A stretch of 64,000 bases of DNA from Neobacillus cucumis (GCF_016908975.1 NZ_JAFBEX010000004.1:248001-312000), one strand, 5' to 3'. Shown: positions 56,209-64,000, counted from the first letter of the stretch. Made by a program: numbers and translations. The notes: generated by a model from the sequence alone, not told the origin.

Positions 56209-57198
56209 TTATTTCATAACAAGTTCTTGTTGTTTTTCTTTCATCAATGATGTAAAACGGTCCACTTCGATGGCATACCTTGGCCGGCGCTTTACTTCAT
56301 GATAGATTTTACCGATATACTCGCCAATCATCCCGATGCCCATTAATTGCAGTCCGCCCATAAACCAGATTGAAATCACGATTGAGGTCCATCCAGACTC
56401 AGTATGACCCAGTATTCTTTGAATAATCGCATAAGCGCCAACCAAGACACTAATCAGCACAGAGAGAAAACCTATAAAGGTAACCAATCGAATTGGCGCT
56501 ACACTAAAGGAAGTCATTCCATCAAAGGCGAAGGCAAGCATTTTTTTCAACGGGTATTTCGATTCCCCAGCCTGCCTTTCTTTCCGGTCATAATAGACCT
56601 TCGCGGACGAGAATCCAACTAGAGGGACTAGACCGCGCAAAAATAAATTGGTTTCTTTATATTTCAATAATTCATCCAATGCCCGTTTACTCATCAGCCG
56701 AAAATCGGCATGATTGGGGACCAGTTTGATGCCAATCCGCTCCATGGATCGATAAAAAAACAACGCAGTGTTCCGTTTAAAGAAGGTATCAGTCTCTCGA
56801 CTGTCTCTCACTCCATAGACAATATCAATTCCCTCCCAGTATTTCTCCAGAAAGGTTTTGATTACATTAATATCATCCTGAAGGTCAGCGTCGATCGAAA
56901 TGACGCAATCGGAGTATTGATTGGCTGTCTCAAGGCCAGCAATCAAAGCATTTTGATGACCGACATTACCTGCTAATTTCAATCCCGTAACAAAGTTATT
57001 TTTCTCGCACTCTTGCTCGATCATATTCCAGGTTTGATCACTACTGCCATCATCAACAAATAATAGTTTACTATTTTTAGAAACAAGGGAATCCTCGATT
57101 AAATCATTCACTACCCCAGTTAGTTGCAAAATGGTTTCATTCAGAACCGCTTCTTCGTTATAGCACGGAACGACAATCGTTAAAATCGGCTTATTCAT
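56209..57198 (-). CDS. Family 2 glycosyltransferase, polyprenyl-phosphate type (YkoT-like)
   Basis: 329 residues. GT-A domain with VVPCYNEEAVLNET, DDGSSD, SIDADLQDD (DXD-type) and FLRGLVPLVGF, then two C-terminal membrane segments. This is the DPM1/GtrB type that loads a sugar on undecaprenyl phosphate for a partner membrane transferase. In B. subtilis ykoT follows ykoS; here the gene before it is a decayed remnant (57216-57553). Ribosome binding site AAGGAGGC. Confidence 0.88.
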   Translation of the reverse strand: MNKPILTIVVPCYNEEAVLNETILQLTGVVNDLIEDSLVSKNSKLLFVDDGSSDQTWNMIEQECEKNNFVTGLKLAGNVGHQNALIAGLETANQYSDCVISIDADLQDDINVIKTFLEKYWEGIDIVYGVRDSRETDTFFKRNTALFFYRSMERIGIKLVPNHADFRLMSKRALDELLKYKETNLFLRGLVPLVGFSSAKVYYDRKERQAGESKYPLKKMLAFAFDGMTSFSVAPIRLVTFIGFLSVLISVLVGAYAIIQRILGHTESGWTSIVISIWFMGGLQLMGIGMIGEYIGKIYHEVKRRPRYAIEVDRFTSLMKEKQQELVMK

Positions 57199-57215
57199 TC
57201 TGAATTAGCCTCCTT

Positions 57216-57553
57216 CCTTACATAATTTGATAAAGGTAAATTTTCCAGGCTGAATCCTTTTGATTAAAGGTCTTTTTCAATTCTAAATGATCTTCCTTGG
57301 CATTTAGAATGGGTACAGCAAAAAGATATACTCTCCGCCCATTTTCTTAAACACATTTGTATTTAACTGCAAATTTTTGACCGATGGCTTTCCAGCAACC
57401 CGATAAACAATTTCATCGTTCCGCACAGAATAAGACAACCAGTTCTGCAACGAGGCATATTGGTACAAAAGTCTTCATCATCGCTTGCCTTTTTGCCATA
57501 AAATAAAAGCTCCCACCGCATACATCATATAGATAACTAACGGCCTTAAGAAA
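57216..57553 (-). pseudogene. Decayed C-terminal part of a membrane protein (ykoS position)
   Basis: The minus strand reads LRPLVIYMMYAVGAFILWQKGKR, two stop codons, then in the same frame LLYQYASLQNWLSYSVRNDEIVYRVAGK and on to GGEYIF; there a one-base loss in a T-run shifts to AVPILNAKEDHLELKKTF and DSAWKIYLYQI before a stop, 18 bases before the next ATG. Quoted pieces are partial. It looks like the last TM and extracytoplasmic tail of a glycosyltransferase-like partner of the next gene. N-terminal part missing. Confidence 0.72.
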
Positions 57554-57556
57554 TGG

Positions 57557-57580
57557 AACCGGGCAAAATTGCCCGGTTTA
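57557..57580 (-). terminator. Hairpin after the second sensor kinase gene
   Basis: AACCGGGCAA / TTGCCCGGTT ten-bp stem, weak T tract on the minus strand; probably ends the two-component operon. Confidence 0.65.
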
Positions 57581-57601
57581 GTTTCATACTATTTCACTTC
57601 A

Positions 57602-58963
57602 TTACTGTTTTGGTAAAAATAATTCCGCTTCTGTTCCGACTCCTTCAGTACTGCTTATTTTGACTTCGCCATGATGCTGTTTCATGATATTTTTAGCAAT
57701 CGCAAGACCGAGGCCTGTCCCACCTGTTTCCCGACTTCTTGCCTTGTCCACACGGTAAAAACGTTCAAAGATATTTTGAATTTCATATTCCGGAATCCCG
57801 ATCCCATAATCTTTTACTTTAATGACCGTATTTAATTCGTTCACATTTAGATAAACATCTATTTTGTCGGTACTATATTTAATGGCATTATCGATTAATA
57901 TAATAATCGCCTGTTTCAGCTTTAGTTCATCTGCTGTGACCGTAATGGACGGTGTGGCAAAGTGAAGCTGGATTTCCCGCTTATAGGCACTTTGTAGTTG
58001 TTTGATGATTTTTTGGCATAGCTCAACTAAATCCAGCTGCTTTACTTCTAAAACAGCGGCTGATTCCGTCGCAGCTAAATCTAGGAATCTTTCGGTCATT
58101 TTTTGAATTCTTGTGGCCTCTGAATGAATTGTTTCAATCGCGTCTAAAGCATCAGCCTCATTTTGAATTCCCCTTCTTAATAAATGGTCAGCAAAACTCT
58201 TAATGACCGTCAGCGGGGTTTTTAATTCGTGGGAAGCGTCAGAAATAAATTGCTTTTGTTTCTCGAGATTTTCTTCTAATCTTCCAATCATCCGATTAAA
58301 AGTGACGGCCATTTTTTGTAGTTCATCCCTTGTCTCATGCTGGATGACAATTTTTTTGGGGATTCCACTTTGTTCAATATCCTCCATGGTGTTGATCATA
58401 TTGGAGATTGGCCTCATGATTAGATTCGATAGCCATCTGCCGCCGAGCATAGCAAATAAGGCACCTAAAATCGTGCAAATGGTAAGAATCGAGAGTAATA
58501 CATCCTTCGCAGCTTCTAATCCTGATAATTTTTCACCTATCTCTAATGTCCCAACAATTTGACCTTTGGAAGAGATCGGTACCCTGACGATGACAATTTG
58601 CTCTTCACGGTGCTTCTCAGTAATGATTTTCCTTTCGGATTGTTTTTTCTCTACAAAATGAGGTTTCACTTTCTCTGCCATTTCTTCCGCATTGGTGACT
58701 TCATACATGATTTTTGCATCTGGCTGAATGATTCTGATAAACGAATGCATCGATAAATAAGGAGTTAAATGTTCTTTTATTTCTGCAGAAGAGTCACCCA
58801 GATTAATTTCCTTTATAATGCTGTCTGCTTTTTGATAAAGATCCGTATCTTCCATGTTGACGGTTATTTTCATAAATGACAAAAAAACGACCGCATTAAC
58901 AGCCACTAATACACAGAGAATCCAAGCAGAGGTCATGATGTTAATTTTGGTGGTAATCTTCAT
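57602..58963 (-). CDS. Sensor histidine kinase, paralogue of the 29933-31291 kinase
   Basis: 453 residues with the same plan: TM1 8-30, sensor loop, TM2 near 155-175, HAMP, SDASHELKTPLTVIKSF with the phospho-His, LIDNAIKYS, DYGIGIPE and GGTGLGLAIAK. N-terminus MKITTKINIMTSAWILC mirrors MKIRTKINLLTTVWMLT of the other copy. Four bases after its regulator gene. YkoH-like; signal unknown. Confidence 0.93.
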   Translation of the reverse strand: MKITTKINIMTSAWILCVLVAVNAVVFLSFMKITVNMEDTDLYQKADSIIKEINLGDSSAEIKEHLTPYLSMHSFIRIIQPDAKIMYEVTNAEEMAEKVKPHFVEKKQSERKIITEKHREEQIVIVRVPISSKGQIVGTLEIGEKLSGLEAAKDVLLSILTICTILGALFAMLGGRWLSNLIMRPISNMINTMEDIEQSGIPKKIVIQHETRDELQKMAVTFNRMIGRLEENLEKQKQFISDASHELKTPLTVIKSFADHLLRRGIQNEADALDAIETIHSEATRIQKMTERFLDLAATESAAVLEVKQLDLVELCQKIIKQLQSAYKREIQLHFATPSITVTADELKLKQAIIILIDNAIKYSTDKIDVYLNVNELNTVIKVKDYGIGIPEYEIQNIFERFYRVDKARSRETGGTGLGLAIAKNIMKQHHGEVKISSTEGVGTEAELFLPKQ

Positions 58964-58967
58964 TTGC

Positions 58968-59675
58968 TTAATTCTCCTTTATCGTATAACCAATTCCTCT
59001 CACTGTTTGGATAATGGTCGGCTCTGGGAAGCCTTCTTCAATTTTTTTTCGTAAATGTCGGATAAACACATCAATTACATTTGTTTCCCCTTCATATTCA
59101 TAGCCCCAGACATGAAAAAGGATATTTTCTCTGGTAACAATTTTATTTTTATTTGCTAGCAGATAAACGAGCAAATCAAATTCCTTCGGGGTGAGCGTAA
59201 TCGAAATATCCCCTCTTGTCACCTCACGTGTTTCACGATTTACGGTGAGATCTTGAAACGATAAGATCGTATCCTCCGCTGCTTGTGATACCTTCATTGC
59301 CAAGGCATTTTGCCGTAGACAGGAACGGACGCGTGCTAATACTTCTACCATTTCAAATGGTTTTGTGATGTAATCATTGGCCCCTTGGTCAAGACCCGTC
59401 ACCTTGTCCATTGTCAGGTTCCGAGCGGTTAATAAAATAATGGGGATAAGATTGTTTTCTTTGCGAATCCTTCTTAATATCTCGATCCCATTCATTTCAG
59501 GCAGCATAACATCCAATAGAATTAAATCCAATTTTTCTGTTAGTGCCATCTGCAAGCCTGACTTCCCATCAAAGGCAGTCAACACCTCGTATCCTTCATA
59601 TTGAAGCTCTATTTTTAAGATTTTTGAAATATGTCGTTCATCTTCGACAACCAAAATTCGCTGTTGTTGCTGCAT
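58968..59675 (-). CDS. OmpR-family response regulator, paralogue of 31269-31991
   Basis: 235 residues: VEDERHISKIL, LILLDVMLPEMNG (phospho-Asp), YITKPFE, and winged helix TLTPKEFDLLVYL ... VFIRHLRKKIEEGF. Strongly alike the first regulator, so DNA targets may overlap. Ribosome binding site AAAAAGGGGGG upstream of the ATG. Confidence 0.95.
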   Translation of the reverse strand: MQQQQRILVVEDERHISKILKIELQYEGYEVLTAFDGKSGLQMALTEKLDLILLDVMLPEMNGIEILRRIRKENNLIPIILLTARNLTMDKVTGLDQGANDYITKPFEMVEVLARVRSCLRQNALAMKVSQAAEDTILSFQDLTVNRETREVTRGDISITLTPKEFDLLVYLLANKNKIVTRENILFHVWGYEYEGETNVIDVFIRHLRKKIEEGFPEPTIIQTVRGIGYTIKEN

Positions 59676-59792
59676 TCATTAGCCCCCCTTTTTTTCAAGG
59701 CAGAGAAATTTTAATCTACTTCATTCTTTTCAAATTTAGCACTTATTTTCTTTATTTTACTTGATTTAATTGAATTTTAATCAAATATTTAA

Positions 59793-60048
59793 CCGAAAAC
59801 GCAAGGCGCTTAGCTTTCGGCGACAAGCACAAGACGAGCCGGCCGAAAGGTTGCTTTTTAACCTTTTGGAAGGATTGATTTAAATGTGGAGGCGACTGTT
59901 CTGGGACTCTAGGCTAAGATGACCCCTGTAAGAAGGCGCTTTTTGCCTTCTTCAGGGGGCGGCTTAGACTTCGAGTCCCAAGGAGCCCCAACTGGATAAG
60001 CTTGTGACCTCGAGCCGATGGCGCCTGAAGCTGGACGATTCTCGAAGT
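59793..60048 (+). repeat. Palindromic GCGC-ended repeat, copy 5, with a nested element
   Basis: Ends and arms match copy 3 (AAAACGCAAGGCGC ... GATGGCGCCTGAAGCTGGAC-GATTCTCGAAG), but after AAGGATTG an insert of about 120 bases, itself palindromic (TGGGACTC...GAGTCCCA and GAAGGCGC...GCCTTC), interrupts it. It resumes at GCTTGTGACCTCGAGCC. Fills the 404-base gap before the second two-component operon; no gene. Confidence 0.75.
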
Positions 60049-60063
60049 GGGAAAGTGGTCAGA

Positions 60064-60092
60064 AAAAAGGAAATAGCCGTCAGCTATTCCCT
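60064..60092 (-). terminator. Terminator of the CtaG-like gene
   Basis: GGAATAGC / GCTATTTCC stem with TTTTTT on the minus strand, overlapping the stop codon. Confidence 0.8.
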
Positions 60093-60841
60093 GGTTGTAC
60101 CTTATTTTTCAACCGGATGGTTAGGAGTAACGCAAATTTATGCATGCCCATCATTAAGATACCAGCCAAAATGAGATCTCCCCTTGTATTGAAAGGTGCA
60201 GGAAGGATATGGAGAGAACTTAAAGTCGATGGTGACATACACAGACTAGACATTATGCCACTCATGAGTGGATTCTCCGAATCGCCAAGAAGTCCGTTCA
60301 ATATAAGCAGACTGCACGCCGGCAGCAGGACGATTCCACTTAAGAAGGCGAATCGTTGATCGTGTTTCTTTACAATCGGTTGCCAAATAAAGAATGATAG
60401 AAGCAATAGCAGGATTAGGTAGCTGTTATGGATAAATGGATGTAATGAAAGATACGTTAATACCACTTGAAGATGATAGGAGAAAAACATCACGGCAAAA
60501 GTAATAAGAGGTACTGTTGGGGGAATATTGAATGCAATCGAGATGGGAGGAAAGTTGCTCGGAATACTTAGAATCAACAGTGGCGGGATGACAAAAAATA
60601 AGACACTCATCTGCAACATGTGCAAACTGATTGATAGGTGATTGAGTGTGGAAAAAGGGCTGCCGATGATCAGATAAAGTAAGGTGAGCGAGAAGAAGAA
60701 GAGTACGGGCTGCTGATGGTAAATTTTGTTGTCTGTAAATATTCGCAATAGAACCACATATGAAACACCAATTCCAATAAGAATAACTAATAATGGAATG
60801 TTCCACTCTAATTGACCTTCAAGAAAAAACACCTCTAACAT
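60080..60841 (-). CDS. CtaG-like cytochrome c oxidase assembly membrane protein
   Basis: 253 residues, about seven membrane segments. The SLHMLQMSVLFFVIPPLLIL region matches the HMxQHMxLxxxxPPLL core of the caa3_CtaG family, though the first conserved His is replaced; the tail GDLILAGILMMGMHK resembles the family's last motif. B. subtilis CtaG is needed for caa3 oxidase assembly and copper delivery has been suggested. Here no cta genes are near, so a paralogue. Ribosome binding site AGAGGTG. Confidence 0.78.
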   Translation of the reverse strand: MLEVFFLEGQLEWNIPLLVILIGIGVSYVVLLRIFTDNKIYHQQPVLFFFSLTLLYLIIGSPFSTLNHLSISLHMLQMSVLFFVIPPLLILSIPSNFPPISIAFNIPPTVPLITFAVMFFSYHLQVVLTYLSLHPFIHNSYLILLLLLSFFIWQPIVKKHDQRFAFLSGIVLLPACSLLILNGLLGDSENPLMSGIMSSLCMSPSTLSSLHILPAPFNTRGDLILAGILMMGMHKFALLLTIRLKNKVQPGNS

Positions 60842-60999
60842 CTAAAATTCACCTCTTCCTCCCCCTGATAAATCCTGATGTGCTCATGGAAATTGGAGAA
60901 AGCTGAATCACTAACCATTATTTCGAACTCTAGATTATATGATTTTTGTATCAAAATATTCATACAGCTCGGGCCATTAAGCCTAGAAATAAAACACCC

Positions 61000-61029
61000 C
61001 TTCTACTTACTATAGAAGGAGTGTTTATC
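61000..61029 (-). terminator. Terminator of the CmpB-like gene
   Basis: AACACTCCTTCTA-N7-TAGAAGGGGTGTT stem with TTATTT on the minus strand. A GGTGTCAGGCACC palindrome, a common Bacillus dispersed word, sits at the stop codon. Confidence 0.85.
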
Positions 61030-61041
61030 TTAGAAATGGTG

Positions 61042-61617
61042 TCAGGCACCAGCGAGATCTTGCAGGGAGTGTTTTCGGATGGTGAGGACGAGGTCTGCTA
61101 GGAAGTAGAGTCCTACAGCTGACCAGATCCACGCCCAAAATGGATTGATGACTCCATACATCAAAACAATGGCTGGATGAAGCATTTTGATACAGAGCAA
61201 TGATAAGAAACCCCAACAGATGGAGAAGGGCAAACAAATATGCCCGTGCAGCTGCAAAGGTGTATTTGAATAGTCCCACCACTGCCTTTGGAAAAGTTTC
61301 TGCAGCATTGCCCCACTTACATACTCGATGAAGGTAGGAATAAGAAAACATAAAAGAAGTACGTATGCCCAATGTGAGTGCTGTGGAGTGAAATACACTA
61401 ACAACACTGGAGTAATACCGTACATTGGCTTGAAAGGACCAAACAAAAAATTTTCCTTAAAAAATTCACGTTTGGTGATGTAGTTATAACTATTTTCAAG
61501 CAGCCAGCCTATAAATGAATAAATCGTGAAATAAAAAAGAATGGCGGCGGCTCCTTCCATCGTAAGTACTTCTACAAGTTGAAGTTCCAAGCCCTTTACC
61601 CAGCTATGAATCATCAT
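61042..61617 (-). CDS. Putative ABC transporter permease-like protein (CmpB/PF06541 type)
   Basis: About 191 residues, five or six membrane segments. The pattern FIGWLLENSYNYITKREFFKENFLFGPFKPMYGI and QWWDYSNTPLQLHGHICLPFSICWG is typical of the CmpB family annotated as ABC-transporter type IV; no ATPase is near. ATG at 61617 behind GAGAGGTGG. Function unknown. Confidence 0.85.
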   Translation of the reverse strand: MMIHSWVKGLELQLVEVLTMEGAAAILFYFTIYSFIGWLLENSYNYITKREFFKENFLFGPFKPMYGITPVLLVYFTPQHSHWAYVLLLCFLIPTFIEYVSGAMLQKLFQRQWWDYSNTPLQLHGHICLPFSICWGFLSLLCIKMLHPAIVLMYGVINPFWAWIWSAVGLYFLADLVLTIRKHSLQDLAGA

Positions 61618-61722
61618 GGCTAAACCACCTCTCACGTTTAAGAATTTCCGATTATAGGATTAACTGCATAGCAGGTAAATATACCAAATGATTCCTAATT
61701 AATGTGAAAGCTGCCTGACACG

Positions 61723-61856
61723 AACAAAAGCGCAAGCGCCTTGAACAGCCCCGACAAGCATAAGACGCTCAGGGAAAGAAGGCGTTCTTTGCCTTCATTC
61801 CCTGAGTGGCTGTAGACCATCGAGGGGCTAGGCGCTGGAGCTGGACGTCGACAGTC
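61723..61856 (+). repeat. Palindromic GCGC-ended repeat, copy 6
   Basis: ACAAAAGCGCAAGCGCCTTG ... GGCGCTGGAGCTGGACGTCGA, inner hairpin CTCAGGGAAAGAAGGCG / GCCTTCATTCCCTGAG. Between the FMN reductase terminator and the CmpB-like gene; no coding sequence in this 347-base gap. Confidence 0.75.
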
Positions 61857-61906
61857 CTTATATTAACAGTTATCCACAAGCGAAAATTATAATTTCCTAT
61901 AAAACA

Positions 61907-61942
61907 AAAAACACTCCTTCACTATGGAAGGAGTGTTTATAG
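61907..61942 (-). terminator. Terminator of the FMN reductase gene
   Basis: AACACTCCTTC-N5-GAAGGAGTGTT stem with TTTTTTG on the minus strand; nearly the same hairpin as at 61000. Confidence 0.88.
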
Positions 61943-61964
61943 GGAAAACGGTGACAGCACCAGA

Positions 61965-62507
61965 TTATCTGATTGTTTTTAATGCGCCGCTCCATTTGAC
62001 GACTTCGTCAAGCATCGCAGTTACATTTGTAAGGTGTAGTTCAGCAGGTTTGAAGACACTGCCATTTTCAAAGTCCGTGAATAGAGACAAAGTTGGATGT
62101 GTACGAACGTCTGCAACTTTAAGTTCTCCTAAGATACCGCGCAAATGTTCAGCCGCACGGGCACCACCTGTTGATCCGTAGCTTACAATACCTGCCGCTT
62201 TGTCATTCCATGCTTCACGGGCAAAATCAAGGGCATTTTTAAGTGCACCTGTAATGCTGTGGTTGTATTCTTGAACGATGAAGACGAAACCATCTAAGCT
62301 GTCTAATTTTTGATTCCATGCAGCAATTCCTGGTTCTGTACCATCTGTAGTACCTAAGAATGGCAGGTTGAAATCTGCGATATCTACGATTTCGTAATTC
62401 GCATCTCCGCGTTTATCTGCAATGCTTTTCACCCATTCGCCCACTTGTGGACTCACGCGTCCTTGACGTGTACTTCCTAAGATGATTCCGATGTTTAATT
62501 TTGTCAT
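61965..62507 (-). CDS. NAD(P)H-dependent FMN reductase family protein
   Basis: 180 residues, flavodoxin-like: GIILGSTRQGRVSPQVGEWV (FMN phosphate loop), PFLGTTDGTEP, IVQEYNHSITGALKNALDFA and SYGSTGGARAAEHLR. Such enzymes reduce quinones, azo compounds or chromate. The ATG at 62507 has AGAGGAGG. A second possible start (62558, MGFLNRLFGQ) behind AAGGGGTG would add 17 residues; both are plausible. TATCTC-type words lie upstream. Confidence 0.9.
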   Translation of the reverse strand: MTKLNIGIILGSTRQGRVSPQVGEWVKSIADKRGDANYEIVDIADFNLPFLGTTDGTEPGIAAWNQKLDSLDGFVFIVQEYNHSITGALKNALDFAREAWNDKAAGIVSYGSTGGARAAEHLRGILGELKVADVRTHPTLSLFTDFENGSVFKPAELHLTNVTAMLDEVVKWSGALKTIR

Positions 62508-62583
62508 TTTATTTTCCTCCTCTGGTGTTTGACCAAATAATCGATTTAAAAAGCCCATTGCCTGCACCCCTTATTGTTGTATA

Positions 62584-62631
62584 TATCTCTGATGTGAGTA
62601 TCTCAAAGTGATTTATTTTTAATTCGAGATA
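62584..62631. promoter_or_regulatory. TATCTC / GAGATA words upstream of the FMN reductase gene
   Basis: TATCTC at 62584 and 62599 and GAGATA (within AATTCGAGATA) at 62626. AATTCGAGATA is half of the MhqR-type operator TATCTCGAATTCGAGATA known for quinone-responsive genes in Bacillus. Spacing is not the normal palindrome, so this is tentative. Confidence 0.35.
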
Positions 62632-62829
62632 ATCATATAATTTTATTTTGGCTTTGTCAATTGTTTTATCTAAAAAATCCTACAACCTAAATATATACAA
62701 GTAGTTTTGATGCGGTGGTGTCTGAGCATCATTACATATTAGCGTTGGTTCCAGATCAAAATATCAAAATATCGAAATGAGTGATTCATCTCACTTAATT
62801 GATAATTATTTTCATTTATACTATAAATA

Positions 62830-63104
62830 GGCCCCGTTATAACTTAATGTTGATTTCACTATGTTTAAAAATAAACGGAAAAATTCCGTTTAAATTGGGA
62901 AATATCCTTATTTCTTTAAAAATAAAGGGAGTTTTTCCGTTTATATGATCCAAACCTCTGGATTTCGTCTTATTTAGAACAGTTAAGCGGAAGATTTCCG
63001 CTTATCTTTGCTTCTTAAGCGGTCTCTATATACATTAGACGGAAATTCTCCGCCTATGAATTCTCATACCTACACGAAAATCAACAATGAATAATAACAG
63101 AGCC
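62830..63104. mobile_element. MITE-like element, inverse copy of the one at 28435
   Basis: Contains the complement of the 28435 element: AAATCAACA...TAACAGAGCC end, TCTCATACCTACACGAAAATCA, AAGCGGA / TTCCGCTT and AAACGGA / TTCCGTTT palindromes with CCG steps of 51, 61 and 52 bases. About 50 bases longer than its partner owing to one extra palindromic unit. Fills most of a 687-base gap; from 62640 to 62829 I see nothing else. Confidence 0.65.
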
Positions 63105-63194
63105 ATATTGACGAGCTCCGTAAGAGGCGGTTCATGAGGCGTAGTCGCACTTATGCCTGATAGGAAAGTTATACTTAAAATTTGGAGGTGTATC

Positions 63195-63524
63195 ATGGAT
63201 AAGCAATCGATTAAGACATTACAGGAATTTAATGAGGACAAGTTTACAAAACGAGTAATTTATAATAATGACAGCAGTACCGCTTTTGTTCTAAACTTCT
63301 TGCCTGGTCAAAAGCTCCCTGCACATAAACACCCTGGCGCAGAAGTCTATCTGTTTGTTGTGTCCGGAAATGGCACCATGATCATTGACGGTAAGGAAAC
63401 GGAAGTAACAGAAACGGATGTAATCCATACCAGTGATGAAGAGGAACTTTCTTTTGCCAATACGAGTAGTGACCGTGTTAGTTTGTATGTGGTGTTAAAT
63501 AAGCTTTCTAATAAGAAAATATAA
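63195..63524 (+). CDS. Cupin-domain protein
   Basis: 109-residue single-domain cupin: first motif PGQKLPAHKHPGAEVYLFVVSGNG (His, His, Glu metal ligands) and second motif with the HTSDEEELSFANTSSDRVSLY region in place of the usual G-x5-P-x-G-x2-H-x3-N. ATG at 63195 behind TTGGAGGTG. Substrate unknown. Confidence 0.85.
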   Translation: MDKQSIKTLQEFNEDKFTKRVIYNNDSSTAFVLNFLPGQKLPAHKHPGAEVYLFVVSGNGTMIIDGKETEVTETDVIHTSDEEELSFANTSSDRVSLYVVLNKLSNKKI

Positions 63525-63565
63525 AAATAAGAATCTCACCGCTAGAGTTTAAGGAGGATAAAAAA

Positions 63566-63712
63566 ATGGATACTGAAAAAAGTGATCGTCTACGTACAAT
63601 GCTTCAAGAGGCATTGTCACCGTTACTTTTGAAGATGGAAACGTTAGAAAGAGAAATCATTTCACTAAAAGAGGAACAAAAAGAGCTTATTAAAACACTC
63701 AAAAACAAGTAA
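63566..63712 (+). CDS. Small coiled-coil protein, 48 aa
   Basis: 48 codons from ATG at 63566 with an ideal AAGGAGG site seven bases upstream and a strong terminator behind. Product MDTEKSDRLRTMLQEALSPL followed by a heptad-like tail (METLEREIISLKEEQKELIKTL) predicts one coiled coil. 41 bases after the cupin stop, so probably cotranscribed. Not recognised. Confidence 0.75.
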   Translation: MDTEKSDRLRTMLQEALSPLLLKMETLEREIISLKEEQKELIKTLKNK

Positions 63713-63732
63713 TTTGCTCCCTTTATCATTAC

Positions 63733-63775
63733 AAAAAAAGCTGAGAAGAACCACTTGGATTCCTCTCAGCTTTTT
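63733..63775 (+). terminator. Terminator of the cupin / small-protein operon
   Basis: AAAAAAGCTGAGA / CTCAGCTTTTTT stem with a further inner pairing; T-rich on both strands and shared with the convergent dehydrogenase gene. Confidence 0.9.
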
Positions 63776-63791
63776 TACCACCACTCAAGAA

Positions 63792-64000
<209 letters not shown>

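Noticed and set aside
63105..63175. Group II intron or transposase remnant (GAGCTCCGTAAGAGGCGGTTC... region)
   Set aside because: Some resemblance to intron 3' domains was noticed, but no domain V hairpin or reverse transcriptase sequence could be found.

Overview
The window looks like chromosomal DNA of a low-GC, spore-forming Bacillaceae (Bacillus sensu lato; a Neobacillus/Cytobacillus-like genus is my guess). The reasons are the clpP / crh-whiA-yvcK-rapZ-yvcI / trxB / his / hprK-lgt-ppaX / yvl / uvrBA-csbA gene order known from Bacillus subtilis, three spore-germinant-receptor genes plus an orphan germinant permease, Bacillus-type ribosome binding sites, and many dispersed Bacillus-type intergenic repeats. 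No rRNA, tRNA, CRISPR array, prophage or intact insertion sequence was seen.

Layout. 1-6.6 kb: clpP, then the crh operon and trxB. 6.9-15.5 kb: a TPR/HTH protein and the complete histidine operon hisZGDBHAFI with a recognisable promoter and palindromes. 15.5-26.5 kb: hprK-lgt-ppaX-acetyltransferase, a yvl membrane operon, uvrBA with a LexA-like box, csbA. 26.6-34 kb: a pantothenate symporter pair, an MFS transporter, a two-component system, a DedA-PAP2 fusion and pssA. 34-41.8 kb: an RND exporter, small membrane proteins, an orphan germination permease abutting a copA remnant, an AlkD-like protein. 42-45.6 kb: a probable copper/metal island (4Fe-4S membrane protein, Met/His-rich protein, orphan response regulator, DUF1541 lipoprotein) whose three transcription units share a 19-bp motif. 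45.8-50.8 kb: a TPP-riboswitch-controlled operon of an NCS2 permease, LuxE-like synthetase, LuxC-like reductase and an SDR. 50.9-57.6 kb: a CDF metal exporter, a gerB-gerA-gerC operon, a glycosyltransferase and a decayed partner gene. 57.6-64 kb: a second, paralogous two-component system, CtaG-like and CmpB-like membrane proteins, an FMN reductase, a cupin, a 48-residue protein and the tail of a Gfo/Idh/MocA dehydrogenase.

The strongest candidate for a new system is the TPP-riboswitch operon. A heterocycle permease, an acid-activating enzyme, an acyl reductase and an alcohol dehydrogenase-type SDR are translationally coupled and under thiamin control with no luciferase. The arrangement would fit uptake and reduction of an oxidised (carboxylic acid) thiamin fragment back to the alcohol used in thiamin synthesis. 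This is inference and untested.

A second theme is intergenic structure. Several arrays that differ in sequence have periods of either 21 bp or about 51-52 bp, near 2 and 5 helical turns. MITE-like elements share TTAACAGAGC-type ends but carry different interiors. A family of palindromic elements lies in one orientation throughout, with one nested copy. Two gene remnants (copA tail, and a ykoS-position membrane protein) show past rearrangement and decay.
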